Assembly: GCA_900169235.1 (NCBI GenBank)
Contig: FWCC01000022.1
Span: forward strand, 1-64,000
Direction: 5' to 3'
Origin: Zarea fungicola
Lineage: Eukaryota; Ascomycota; Sordariomycetes; Hypocreales; Cordycipitaceae
Length of the DNA: 64,000 nt
Shown piece after piece: positions 44,000-54,900 of this stretch. The notes under the pieces were generated by a model, which was given only the letters and a program-made list of their open reading frames with translations, had not been told where the DNA came from and ran no database searches. Both the position numbers and the translations under genes were made by a program. Every line of letters begins with the position of its first letter. The stretch's first letter is position 1.

Positions 44000-45440
44000 A
44001 TGCCTCGCTCCAGCCATAAGTACACGATTGGCTTCGAGATAGAGGGTGTCCTTGATCCGGATATACCCTTCAGAGATCCTTTCGATTGCTATAAACTGCT
44101 GGCGGAACACCTTTGTCATGAGGGTGACGATGCTGTTGTCAACAGAAAGCCAAAGTCGAGAGCGTCCGAGTACTACGGAAGCTCTTGGGCTATTACGAGC
44201 GATGCTTCATTAGTGGTTGGATCGGGCCAGGTGGGCTTTGAGGCCGTCTCTCCTATATTCCGGTTTGAGTCGATCGGATGGGACATCTCTCTTTTCAACT
44301 TCGAATTGGCTCTGCAGGGGAGCCGACTTGGACTAGTCCAGAGCAGTTCTGCCTCCACCCATGTCCATGTCAAGACAGGGGAGACGCAAGATTTTAGCCT
44401 TGAACGGCTGAAGGCGATTTGTTTCGCATCCATAATCTACGAGTGGCACATGTTTCAACTGTTGCCTGAACATCGCCGCCATTCTTCATATTGTCGGGGA
44501 GTAATGAGAGGTGGTGGGTCGATCCGAGATTCCTTTCCTGATGGATTCAATTCGGGACTTCCTCATCATGTGAAAAGACTGAGGCACGAAATAAAAAAAA
44601 TCAAGACTGTCAACGCGTTGGTGAAGTATGTTCAAGGCAATGAGCGACACATGCTTTGGAATTTCGCCAACACCCTCACAGACTTGGGGACTGTCGAGTT
44701 CCGTGGAGGCGGTCAGTCGTGTTCTAGAAGGACGGTCCAGAGCTATATTAGTTTAGCAGTGGGATTTATAGAACTGGCCACGCAGGAGGTAAGAGTTCAA
44801 CCCGCATGCAGCAATGGTAGGATCTTGAATGATCGGAAATCGCTGACTAGCCATCTAGGGATTGCTATGGTCCAGGTCATTACAGGAATTTCTATGGTCC
44901 AGGTCATTACATCCTTATGCTCATGTCGAGAGTAATACCCTGTCGCTTCTCAGGCGTATAGAGATGAGTATTCCTACAACCGACGCTTACGTGGTAACAG
45001 ACCTACCAATCAGGTGGCACAGAGACCTTGATTGCGACTGGCTTGAAGTCGAGGATGATGATGATGATTATGATGATTATGGTGATTATGGTGAGATTGC
45101 ATGCAGTGGATGTGATGCATGTAGTGCATCTGGTACATGGAGTGAAGCTGAGAGTGATGATGGCGATGACGACGACGACGACGATGCAGACAGCAATATT
45201 GGCGAATATGCTTCATTTGGGCATCATGTCACATATACGGATGTATCACCTTATTCAGACGGCTCTCTCCGGATCCATGGAACAGGCAATGGGATACTTG
45301 TAAATGGGACACCTTTCGCCAGCAATTGGGTTCATACAAGTGCAAACAGTGTACATGTCGATGGGAACTTTAGCAATGTGGGCAATTTAGAAATTAGGGG
45401 GCCGTATTGCAATGTAAGTATTATTAATGGTCGCCGATAG
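44000..45440 (+). CDS. Putative amidoligase 2 with acidic C-terminal extension, 2 exons
   Basis: Exons 44000-44788 and 44859-45440 (GTAAGA donor, CATCTAG acceptor) give 456 aa. The catalytic half parallels amidoligase 1: IGFEIEGV, SDASLV, FEAVSPIF, STHVHVKTG, LWNFANT and GTVEFRGG. The His-containing block reads THVHV where protein 1 has SHIHI. Exon 2 starts with a 9-residue duplication (LLWSRSLQE/FLWSRSLHP), then a strongly acidic stretch (runs of Asp with Tyr, Gly, Glu, about residues 320-385) and a Gly/Asn/Ser-rich, probably beta-structured tail (RIHGTGNGILVNGTPFASN, VHVDGNFSNVGNLEIRG). This tail has no counterpart in protein 1. If exon 2 were not used, the frame would read into intron sequence and stop at 44935. 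Confidence 0.78.
44862..44915. repeat. 27-bp tandem duplication inside exon 2 of amidoligase 2
   Basis: 44862-44888 and 44889-44915 differ at few positions and encode LLWSRSLQE and FLWSRSLHP. In-frame, three bases after the splice acceptor. Confidence 0.85.
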
Positions 45441-46537
45441 AATAAATCAAAATCGTTTAATATAAGTTATTTATATGAATTCTATACAGCCAAGGTAGGC
45501 ACTACTCTTTACCACTTTTAGCGGTGACCAAAAGTAGGGTTATTAGACGGCGATTCTAACCAAGTAGAGCTCACGCCTGTACGATTTGTCTGGCGAGGAA
45601 GTGACAGTGACATATAAGACGGTTAACAGATACATGTAAAGGGATCTGGGTTATATGTGCTAATGGATGGAATACAAGGGGCACGCCAGCGGCCTATTTA
45701 GTCCGTCACCGTTCACGATGAGATAGGAACCATTGGAAACTTGGCAACCAATTCGTGCAGCTAATAACTTTTGGTGTGGACTCGGTAGTCCACCGATTCT
45801 ATGACAGCTGACCGTAGCTAGAGTAGAGCTGCATTATAACTAGCGTGCTGCAAATTTTCCCAACCTTCTATCAGACATTGTCAATATTGACCTAGACATT
45901 TGGCACAGACACCCTACTCTATTAACTCCGTTCCGGTCGCAAAAAGTGTTCCGAGAACAGAATGCTCGCGCCGTACAGCAGGCCGGGTTGGCATGGCTTC
46001 TATTACCCAGGTTTTATGTCTCATGCGACGATACAAACCAAGCGTGCCAAGCCTAGATTTTGTGACGAAATAACCATAAGAATGGAAGGGGGGAAAGACT
46101 TGAGAATACCATGAAAACATCTCGGCATCAGGTGAAATGGGTTCCGGGAAAACTGACTACCGTTTCTGGGCGCTGACAAGAGTCGCCGTCTTTCTCAAGG
46201 CGAAGATGCTGGCACGCCGGTTGTTCACTCTGCGCCGAAACAACTTTGCGGTTTCTTTCACAAGCGTCACCAGCGGCCACTTTATTTTACACAACCAGGC
46301 GAGATATTCGAATACGTAAACATGTCCGCAGCGCGTATCAGTCCCCAGCCTGCTGCGGGTGGAGAGCGCACCGGCAGCGCAAGTTTCAAGGGAGCTGTGA
46401 TAACGGTGTGCGGATTATTTGCGCAGTTTTGGTGGAACACACTGGTCTTGTGCGTATTTCTCATCTTCGCTTGGTTAGGACAACTTTTCATTCTTCGACT
46501 TGTTGCAACTTCTAAAATTTATACCCTGCCAGTATAA
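45441..46537. other. Intergenic, no gene seen
   Basis: A/T-rich after the amidoligase stop. No supported frame; probable upstream part of the ankyrin gene has been lost. Confidence 0.45.
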
Positions 46538-47229
46538 TCTTTTCGCGATGCTCGCATGGTACAGATCCTTCTCGGCCATAGTGTCGACCTGTGCGTCGTC
46601 GGACCCGACAACGCTGGCCCAATCGCCTGGGCTGCGCGCAACGGCGATTGCTGGTATAAGATTGTCAAGATCCTGGTGGACGCCACCGACGACCCGGACG
46701 AGACTTGGAACCCCTCCACGACCGCACTGCACGAGGCTGTCCGTGCCAACGCGCCCAAGATCGTGGGACTCTTGCTCCGGTCCAGCAAGACAGATCCCAA
46801 CAAAGAGGCAGAGGATTACGTTGACTGGCCCCTGGGCCTCGCGTGCGAGTATGGCTCTCTCAATATTGTCCGCAGCCTCGGCAAGGATGACAGAACGGAC
46901 ATTAATATGGACCTAGCAGGCCAGCGAGATGTACACATAGAAAGAGCTATAAATGGACAAACTGGTCCGTCACTTTGTACCTGCTTGAGACGGGCCGCGT
47001 GCGCAATGTCAACTGGGACATTTTGTTTCGCCTTGCCTGCGACTTTGAACAGAACCTCGTGGCGAGGGAACTGTGTAGGCAGGCGCCCATGAACTTTAAA
47101 AGAGTGGACCAATGGGCGGCGGTTGCTAGAATTGTTTTTGAAGACGTCGTGATGGACAACATTCTTTGGGATCGAGAGACAGCTGAAGCATGGACGGACG
47201 ACGAGGATGAAGAAGCGGCAGAAGATTAA
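46538..47229 (+). pseudogene. 5'-truncated, frameshifted ankyrin gene (F-box/ankyrin family)
   Basis: Ankyrin repeats start abruptly after an in-frame TAA (46535-46537): MVQILLGHSVDLCVVG, GPIAWAARNGDCWYKIVKIL, TALHEAVRANAPKIVGLLL, PLGLACEYGSLNIVRSL. No F-box precedes them. At about 46948-46960 the frame shifts by one base: the repeat resumes as LYLLETGRVRNVNWDILF and runs to an acidic tail (DDEDEEAAED) and stop at 47229. Style and ending match F-box/ankyrin proteins 1-3, so this is most likely a relic of a fourth copy. Using ATG 46556, a 178-residue out-of-frame product would be read. Confidence 0.65.
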
Positions 47230-47400
47230 GAACAAAAATGAATAGATTCTGTAACATAGTCAACACTTGAATGAAACACACAATGCAAAGATCATGACTG
47301 TATAACCATTTCTCAAACTGTATGAATCTATTCAAGGGCGCTGGTAGTAATAATTACATTCTCTCCGCTCCGCCGCGCTTTTCTCCTCCACCAAAGGTCA

Positions 47401-49082
47401 TCACCCCCTTCTCACCCTCACCACAAACGCAAAGATTAAAGAAACTCCCTGCAAGCCCGCACACACCAAAAACGGCAAGCCATACCATGCCTCCCCACAT
47501 CGGAACCCCAATGCAAAGACCTGTCCCAGCACCGGCCCAGCCAAGAGCACGCCCGCCGCCTGCATCATGGACACACACACATACACCATCCCCTCGTGTC
47601 CCTTGCCATCTCCCTCTCCTTCTGCTGTAGTACCCGCCGAAGTACTCACCAGTGCCGCAATCACACTGAGCAACGCAGCCGTATACCCGCGACTCAGCTC
47701 ATAAAACCCCACCGACGCCACAAACAGCACCGCCGTCGGGGCCAGCCCTTGCAGGATACTCCCGGTCACGAGAATCACCACGGACGTGCGCGCAATCACC
47801 AGATCCTTTTGGATCGCCGGCATGCGAAACCTGTGCTGCAGGGTATACGCGATGGAGGGCAGGATCACCGTGACCATGGGCAGGCTGACGGCCGAGCGCA
47901 CCGTGTCGAGCAGGCCCGCCTGTGCCCAGGTCCAGTGAAATTTCTTGGCGACGTACTGGACGCGGAGGTCCTGCTCTGAGGCGCCGAGGGTGCTGAAGAC
48001 GAGGCCGAAGAGGAGGAGGCCGGCGTAGAAGCTGTTGCGGAAGATGGCAGTAAAGGCGGCGACCATGTCTGCAGCGTTGTCGACGATGGTGGCGTACCAC
48101 GCCTTCTTGCCGCGCTGTTCGTCGCGTTCAGATCCTTCCGACGATGATGACGAAGAATTCTGTTTGGCCTGCAGACGAGGTAATTTCGGTAATAACGGCG
48201 TGAGAGAAAACGCAACAGCAAAGCAAGACAGACAGACGCCCATGGTAAAGACCGGACCGACGTTCATGGCGAGGTACGCGACGGGGCCGGTGATGAAGGA
48301 GTCGAGGTACTGCATGGCCAGGACGTATAGAAAAATGGTGGACCTTCAACGAGTCAGACCAATAAAAATTACAAATAAAAACAGCTCAAGTATGGTGCAT
48401 ACCTATTCTCTTCTGAAGAGATGCCGCTGGCGTATGTATATGTCATGGCACCATATACAATGCCGCCACCACCAATGCCCATGAAGAGTGCACACGGATA
48501 CACGAGACGAATATCAAACGTGTCGGGATAATAGCCTTTTTTTCATACCAATTAGCACATATAATCTACATCACAGCCCAGAAGAAAAGACTCACCAACT
48601 ATCGCCTGCGAGGCCATGTACAGCCCATCACCCACCCAAATCATCATCAGCACCGTCTGCGGACCAAACCTCTCCGCCACCAGACCCATGGGCATTGCGA
48701 CGAGCAGCGCCGGCACCACCGTCCACATGTTCATCCACCCCTTGAGCACCGCCAGGTCCCCCTGCACATCCTCGCCTTTGCACCGGGGGTCCCGGAGCTG
48801 GTCACCCAGCGCGTCGCCTTGGTCCGGGTAGCGGCGGTGGCAGAGGGAGCTCTCGTAAAAGGCATTGAGGGCGAGGTCGCCGGTGGCCACGGCAACGTCG
48901 GAGATGACGAGGATGAGGATGCCAATGACGAGGGCTTGGATGAATTGCGCACGGGGGAAGGCCGGCCGTGACGGCAGTGACTCTGCTCCGGTGGCACCGT
49001 TGGTCGCCGGCGGCGGCTCATTGTGAGTGGCCGCGTCGTGACCCAAAAGCGGCTGGCGCTCAGTGCTTGAATCGCGCGCCAT
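47401..49082 (-). CDS. Major facilitator superfamily transporter, 3 exons
   Basis: Exons 48596-49082, 48403-48535 and 47401-48343 join to 520 aa. A polar N-terminus (SSTERQPLLG) is followed by about 12 membrane spans. The loop after span 2 has a motif-A-like GLVAERFGPQ. Span 5 region reads GIGGGGIVYGAM. The central cytoplasmic loop is Ser-rich with a basic part (NSSSSSSEGSERDEQRGKK), as usual between the two six-helix halves. It resembles fungal MFS permeases of unassigned substrate found next to secondary-metabolism or stress genes. Plasma membrane location is expected. The proton-coupled mechanism is inferred from the family. Confidence 0.9.
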
Positions 49083-49606
49083 TTCCCCAGCCCATATATG
49101 CTGTGTTATTTTTAATCGGTACTATTTGGCCAATTACGATGATGAACGCGACAAATAGTAGAGAAACAACCGACACGCTCGAGGTTGTAGCTGAGGTGGT
49201 TCATGCGCGACCCACCATTTTGGGTAGCTCGAGCATGGTAACCGGCGCGGCTGACGGAATAGGTAGGTGGTTAGCCACAAGGTTTGCATCTTCCGACAAA
49301 GGGCAGGGCAGGGCAGGAGAATAAATAGAGTTCAATCAAACAAGTGTATTGCAAACAAGTGTATTGTAATCTGCTTTGGCACAAATATCTAGCGAGGGTA
49401 TCTTGCATCTTGAATGACCAAGTGCACAAGCAAATCCGAAACTCCAGTGCTCATGTGTATGGCTAAACAGCGAGCTCAAGTACGCATTCCACTCCGAATG
49501 TGTTGAATAAAAAATTATTCGACCAGTAGATAAAAAAACTCCATCCCATGCTATGCGTTATCAATGCTATTCAAGTTTCGTTTGGATCCGCAGCTCATGT
49601 CGCCGC
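49083..49606. other. Intergenic, no gene seen
   Basis: Upstream of the MFS gene and downstream of the 49607 gene. Nothing recognisable. Confidence 0.5.
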
Positions 49607-51194
49607 TCACAGTGAACGCGGCGAAAATTGATTCTTTTCCTTTCCTGCAAGAGTTCCCTTGGTAATGTATTCGTCTTGGGTTTCCAGGTCCATGGGCGTC
49701 ACTGGGCCAGGACTTCCCAGGGGCAGGAGCTGTGGAGAGACTGGCCGCTGTGGCGCAGAAGGGCCGCCAAGGCGGACATCCGGGACCGCGAGATTTCGTA
49801 GGGCCGCCGCGTTTCCGGGCAGCATGGATGGTTTGAATGAGCCGCCCAGGGCAAAGGAAGCCTGTGCCACCATGTCGCGCTGATATTGCTGTAAACGCTG
49901 GCGTGCATCATCGCCGCCGCCCTTGTAGTTGGAACCATGGGCATCAGTCTTGGCGTACGATGTCACAGACTCTGATACATAGGAGCGCTGATTTTGCATC
50001 TGCCGTGTGCGTCGTTCATAGTTGGACGGGTAGTATTTGCCTACAGGCAGCGGCTGGTCGTGGAATCCTGAAGGCAGGTATGACGAGACTGGCGTGTGCG
50101 TGTCCTGCCAGGACGTTGCCGTCGAAGCCGATGGTGGTTCCCTTCTGTCTTGCATGTCGATTTTGGCTTCTGTAAGTTTTTGGCGATTTTCCGCGTGAAA
50201 TGGGTGTGTGCGATGGATGCGACACTGGGGGTCCTCGTGCATAGGAAAGTAACCGCTGTGACAGTTAGCGTTGGTGAACTTTATGTGTGTACAAGTGTGA
50301 GTTGCATACCCTGGCAAGTCACCGCGGGCCGAAAGAGTTTCAGTGGGTGTATAAGCCGACTTTGCTGCTTTTCTGGATTTTGGCAGTTCTATGGCAATAG
50401 GACGACTTCCGCCTCGTGAAGATGAGCTTGGCGGAGGATCGGATGTGTCTGGACAATGGGATTAGCTGGCTATGTATATGAATACCAGTAATAAACAGCG
50501 GGAAACCCGGAGTGGGGACATGAAACAAAGAGCGACATGGCAAAGCAAATGACGTTGGGCGGAGACTATGATGATCCAGCAGATAAATCATAAACAGCAG
50601 CTTCAGACTCTGCCGGCGCAGGGTGGCGCAAGTTCCAAAGGGCCTAACCTTGGAATGGCCCGTAGAGCCGGCGTGGTGGATAGAGGTGGATAGTGGTGGA
50701 GAAGGCTTTACAACGGCGGAGCCACGAGCGTCTTGGCCCTTGTTTGGCGTAGCATGGCGTGTCACCAAGAGCCTTGCAGGTCGTCATAGCTGTACCAGTA
50801 ATTGTATCCGCAAAGAGGGCAAAATGGGGTTGTGGAGTGCAGGATGAAGAGGGCAGGGCCGCTGGATTGCGGGTGAGGCAACGGGTCTTGTCTTGTTTGC
50901 GTGGTGCATCTTGACTCGTGTCGATGAAGTCGTGGCATGAGTACCAGTAACGCCGGGTTACTCAGCCAGAGAGTACTTACACTTTGCAAAGTATGGATTC
51001 TGATTCTCCATCGGGGCTAGCACGGGAGTACCTGGCGCCGAAGTGACGGCATCGCCGCCAACATCGTCAGAGCGACCGCTGTGATTCGAGGTGAGGGAGA
51101 GGTCTGATGAATTGGACAGAGTACGGCCAATGGTCGGTCTTCGGTATGGTATCAGGAAGCCCTGTGCCTTGTTGAGGGATCGTGCAAACGACAT
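49607..51194 (-). CDS. Disordered fungal protein of unknown function, 3 exons
   Basis: Exons 50981-51194, 50310-50448 and 49607-50255 join to 333 aa. Introns are 532 nt (GTAAGT donor, TAAT branch, TGTCCAG acceptor) and 54 nt. The long first intron might hide another small exon. The protein is low in hydrophobic residues, with many Ser, Pro, Gln and Arg (IGRTLSNSSDLSLTSNHSG, TSDPPPSSSSRGGSRP, YERRTRQMQNQRSY). Short motifs MSFARSLNKAQGFLIPYRRP and GGYFPMHEDPQCRIHRTHPF look conserved-type. Tyr/Pro/Arg composition suggests a regulatory or scaffold protein. No known domain. Confidence 0.72.
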
Positions 51195-53189
51195 GGTGTC
51201 TTGGAAACGGTGCGGATAGGGCGGGTAGCGCCAGAAACCTTGCTGTGAGAAAAAGGGCGAAAACGGTATGAATCAAGGAAAATGCGTCACCACAACGGTC
51301 GATTAGTCCAGGGGGGCAGCAGCCAAGGCATTCTCCGTGGCTCTATGAGCGTGAGCGTGCCTAGTGAGCAGTGACTGTTGAGCAGTGTGAGCAGAAAGTG
51401 AAGCAGCCACGAGAAACAAACAAGAGTAGAGTCTTTTTTTAAGGCACAGGCGCAGATTAATAAATCAAAAGGACCAGCGCCGATTGCTTTGCCCGTTCCT
51501 TTGGCCCTCTGGCTCTTGGCCTCTTTCTTTGGTGGGTGCTGTGTGCGGCTCAAAATCTGCAGGGTCGAGGGGGTGGCAGAGAGTCCACAGGCTAGTGGCC
51601 CGTAGGTAATTGTTTAGTGGAAAAAGACGTCACTGCTCGTAACGTAACGGTGGCAGGTGGCTACTGCACGATAACAGAGGATGCTGATAGGGACGACGCA
51701 GTCTTAGTCGTACGTATGGATGGAAATGGGAAAAAAGCAAAGTCGATGCAAGGCAGTTTCAATCTTGATCCATAGATTGCTTTTGGTGTTTCTTTGTTTG
51801 GTTGGCAGCTGGCAAAGGCAAACGAGTTTCAAAGCCGATCGACAGCTGGTGGGCGTTGCGTTGGGCGTCAGGCGGCAGGCGAGCGTGGCTGATGGCGGAT
51901 GGCATGGATAAGGATAATGATGGCTCTGATGAGTGGCTGCGCTGTTGTGGCTGAGACCCTGTGCCAATCGGTCCGGAGCAAGATGCCCGTCAGGTTGTGG
52001 CGTAGATAACAGTTCAGTGCCTGGACATTTTAAACTTTGACGTGCTTCCACTGCAACATCCCTATTGGTAGCCAAGTACCTAGTAAATTTCTTTATTCCA
52101 GCCTAGTTGCGTCTTGTAGTATGCACTGATGCGACGCGCCAGGCAGACCGTCTACTGTGTCGTGTCGTGCGTCGTCACTGTCCCACCATGTCACTCCATT
52201 GTGACTTTGCTGTGCTCCCACTGTGCCACTGTGCCACTGTGCCACTTACCACTTGCCACTGTGCACTGCTGGTATGCCCAACAATGGCGCCTTGGCTAGC
52301 GCAACTCTCAAGACATGCATCTGCACTAGACATCCTTTCAGGCAATCTCTTGCAGCATCCCGCCCATCCTCCAAGCCATCCAATTCCGCCGAGTGCAACG
52401 GTAATATCCAGGCCGTGTCTCCTTCTAATATCCAGCAGCCGGCCCACCATGCTTTCTCTGCCAGCCACATCCACCAGCGCTGGACCCGGCACAGTTGAAA
52501 ACGGGAAACCGAGAAATTCCCATCAACGCACTGCCGAGACCTGCACACGCTACTCTGATCATCTCGCTCATCTCGCTCATCTCGTCATCTCGTCATCTCG
52601 TCATCTTCCACCCGGCATGCTCTGCACTTACCAAGGCAGATCGCCTGTTGCTGGGACTGCGATCGGCGCGAGGCTGCCAGACAGTAATCACAAATGAGAC
52701 CTTTCGTCACATTGCATACCAAAGGGTTGCCTTTCACATCTGCCACTGGCATCCAGATGCTTGGCGTGTCAATATCGCTATACTGTGCTGTGTCAATCTG
52801 CGTGACTGCATGTCCAGTGCGACGTCCGTCAGCCACCCTATACCAAGCACAGCTCGCCCAACGACTACCAACTGGAGGAAAATGAGCAAATTCAGTGGCC
52901 ACCGCTCCATCACCAAACACCAGGATTATATGAACCGGTGTACTAGTACGTAGTAGTATTGCTTCTGCACAAAGCCCAGACACTGCGGATGGCGTCGCGT
53001 CGTGCAGCGCTTCCATCTGACCCCGCCACCAAGCCATGATCAGCGGTCTTGGAGTCTTGCACTACCTCAAAACCCAAGGCGGATGGATTATCAAAATGGT
53101 GCGCTAAGCATTCACTAATAAAGGAAAAATAAAATAAAAAATCAACATCCCAGCTTTGGTCTCCTAGACAGCTGTGCACCACCTTGCGA
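51195..53189. promoter_or_regulatory. Long upstream region with simple repeats
   Basis: Two kb without a supported gene, upstream of the 49607 gene. Contains an 8-bp tandem array (CTGTGCCA units) at 52221-52264 and an ATCTCGTC/ATCTCGCTC array at 52561-52606. Base composition is balanced, and many pyrimidine-rich stretches near 51300-51600 fit a long 5' leader. Confidence 0.4.
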
Positions 53190-54317
53190 TTAGAATGAGG
53201 CGGCTGCCTTTACACAGTACGCAGACTCTAGCTGGACAATATCCTCGCTATCCAAACCGCCATTCTTGTAAAAGCCACACTCGCAACGGCCTCTTCGATA
53301 CGGCCCAGGCTATGGACACCGATAATCGGGCAAACCCTCTTTTCTAAGCTCCAACTGATGGCAAAATTGTCGCCATACTCACGCCATACTTTTTAGCCAC
53401 GGATTCAACTGCCCTCAATACGTCGTCATCACTTTCCGTGGCATTCTTGAGAATAAAGTTACGCAGAAATGCATCCGTCTCCTCACGGTGCGTTGGCTGC
53501 GATTGCGGTGGTCGCGTTAACACGCCCCGTGGTAATGGGCTCCAGGGAATGAGTCCGATGCCAGCATCCTGACAGTACGGAATCATTTCTCTTTCTTCCT
53601 CCCGGTACAGCAGGTTGTAGTAATTTTGCATCGAGATGAATTTGTGCCACCCATTTGTCTCGGCAATGTTCTGAAGCTTTTGCAATTCCCAGGCCGCCAT
53701 GGAGCTGGCCCCAATGTATCTGTGTCGTGATTGTTATAACTTGGAGCCCCAAACCATGTTGGCAGGCAAGCTCACCGGACTTTTCCACTTTCCACAACAT
53801 AATTCAGGGCCTTCATAATCTCTACCGCGGGAGTTTCGCGGTCCAGTCGATGCAGTTGCAGGACATCAATATATGTCCCCAGCCGCGCGACACTTGCATT
53901 CACAGCGTCGAAAATATGCTTGCGACTGAGCCCGACCCGGTTGACCCATTGTCCATCATTCTTTCCCAAGTCAGAGATTTGTAGCTGTTCACCTTCACTT
54001 ACGCCAAAGAAGCATTTTGTCATGATGACAATCTCATTCCACGGGATGCTATTTTGACGCAACGCCTTGCCTACAATCTCTTCCGACAAGCCGTTGGAGT
54101 ACACATCTGCCGTGTCCCACGTCGTTATCCCCACATCGTATGCACGTTTCAGCAATGGAAGTGCGTCCTTCTCGGCAAGCACCCATTTCTGCCAGTCCGG
54201 GCTGCCATATCCCATGGTTCCAAGAACAACACGCGAGATCTTCAAGCCGGAGCTGCCAAGTCTCGAAAGGAGCTCACGTGAATGGTCAGTTACAAGTTTC
54301 TTGTTCACCAGAAACAT
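53190..54317 (-). CDS. Aldo/keto reductase 2, C-terminus frameshifted twice
   Basis: Exons 53776-54317 and 53344-53719 (GTGAGC donor, ACACAG acceptor) read 305 aa with the AKR tetrad Asp and Tyr (WDTADVYSNG), Lys (IVIMTK) and His (LQLHRLD), plus YIGASSM, SMQNYYNLL and GLIPWSPLPRG. The frame stops at 53344 just after VSMATI. The family sequence continues in a second frame (SWSLEKRVCPIIGVHSLGRI, cofactor-binding part), then in a third (NGGLDSEDIVQLESAY) to a stop at 53190. Each change fits loss of one base in an A4 run (53363-53366 and 53270-53273). A 42-nt GTGAGT-CTTAG intron-like stretch exists there, but splicing it leaves the wrong frame. The truncated protein would lack NADPH-binding residues. 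Related to the AKR at 2919-4146. Confidence 0.8.
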
Positions 54318-54900
54318 AGAGCGAATGAACAGTTACCGTTGATATTCCATCTTCAGGCGTGGGTGAATGGCTACAGCCCTTTGCCAAATTGGCTGGCATG
54401 GGCAGCTAGACTCTGACAAGTTCATCTATATAAGTATCCATTGCGCCAAACTACTCCAGAAACATCAGCAGTCACGATTCAATTTCTTGGTTCGTTACTG
54501 AGGTGTGGAGTTCCCCAAAAATGGCAGAGACCCGAACTGGAGCATATCTCCAATTTGGAGTCCCCGCATATGGACTCAGCGTGCACATCACAAGTCGTGA
54601 TTTGGGGTTTCGATAGTGACGGAAAGCTGTGTATTGGAAAATAATGACAATCCTTGGGAACATCTTCTTGTATTTGGGTCGCAGGTGTATTTGATGTTGA
54701 AGTCTAACCACACTTCACAACAAATATCCTAAGATCTTGTCGATAATGCGGCCTACCAACCGCTTTTACTCTCCTTGTTAGTAATATTTTCAATGTATGA
54801 AACTGTGTAGTAGTATGAATTTATATGTATTCTCTCCATGCATCGCAAGACTGTTATGCTACTAAACACTATGTGAGAACACTGCGAAGTGGATTGACAA
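54318..54900. other. Intergenic, no gene seen
   Basis: Region between the AKR start and the alcohol dehydrogenase end. No supported frame. Confidence 0.5.

Noticed and set aside
44000..44935. Amidoligase 2 as a 311-aa unspliced protein
   Set aside because: The last 48 residues come from a standard GTAAGA-CTAG intron plus misframed exon 2; splicing joins a long open frame in phase.
53348..53389. GTGAGT...CTTAG stretch in AKR 2 as a real intron
   Set aside because: It would remove family-conserved residues and splice into a frame that does not match the AKR C-terminus.
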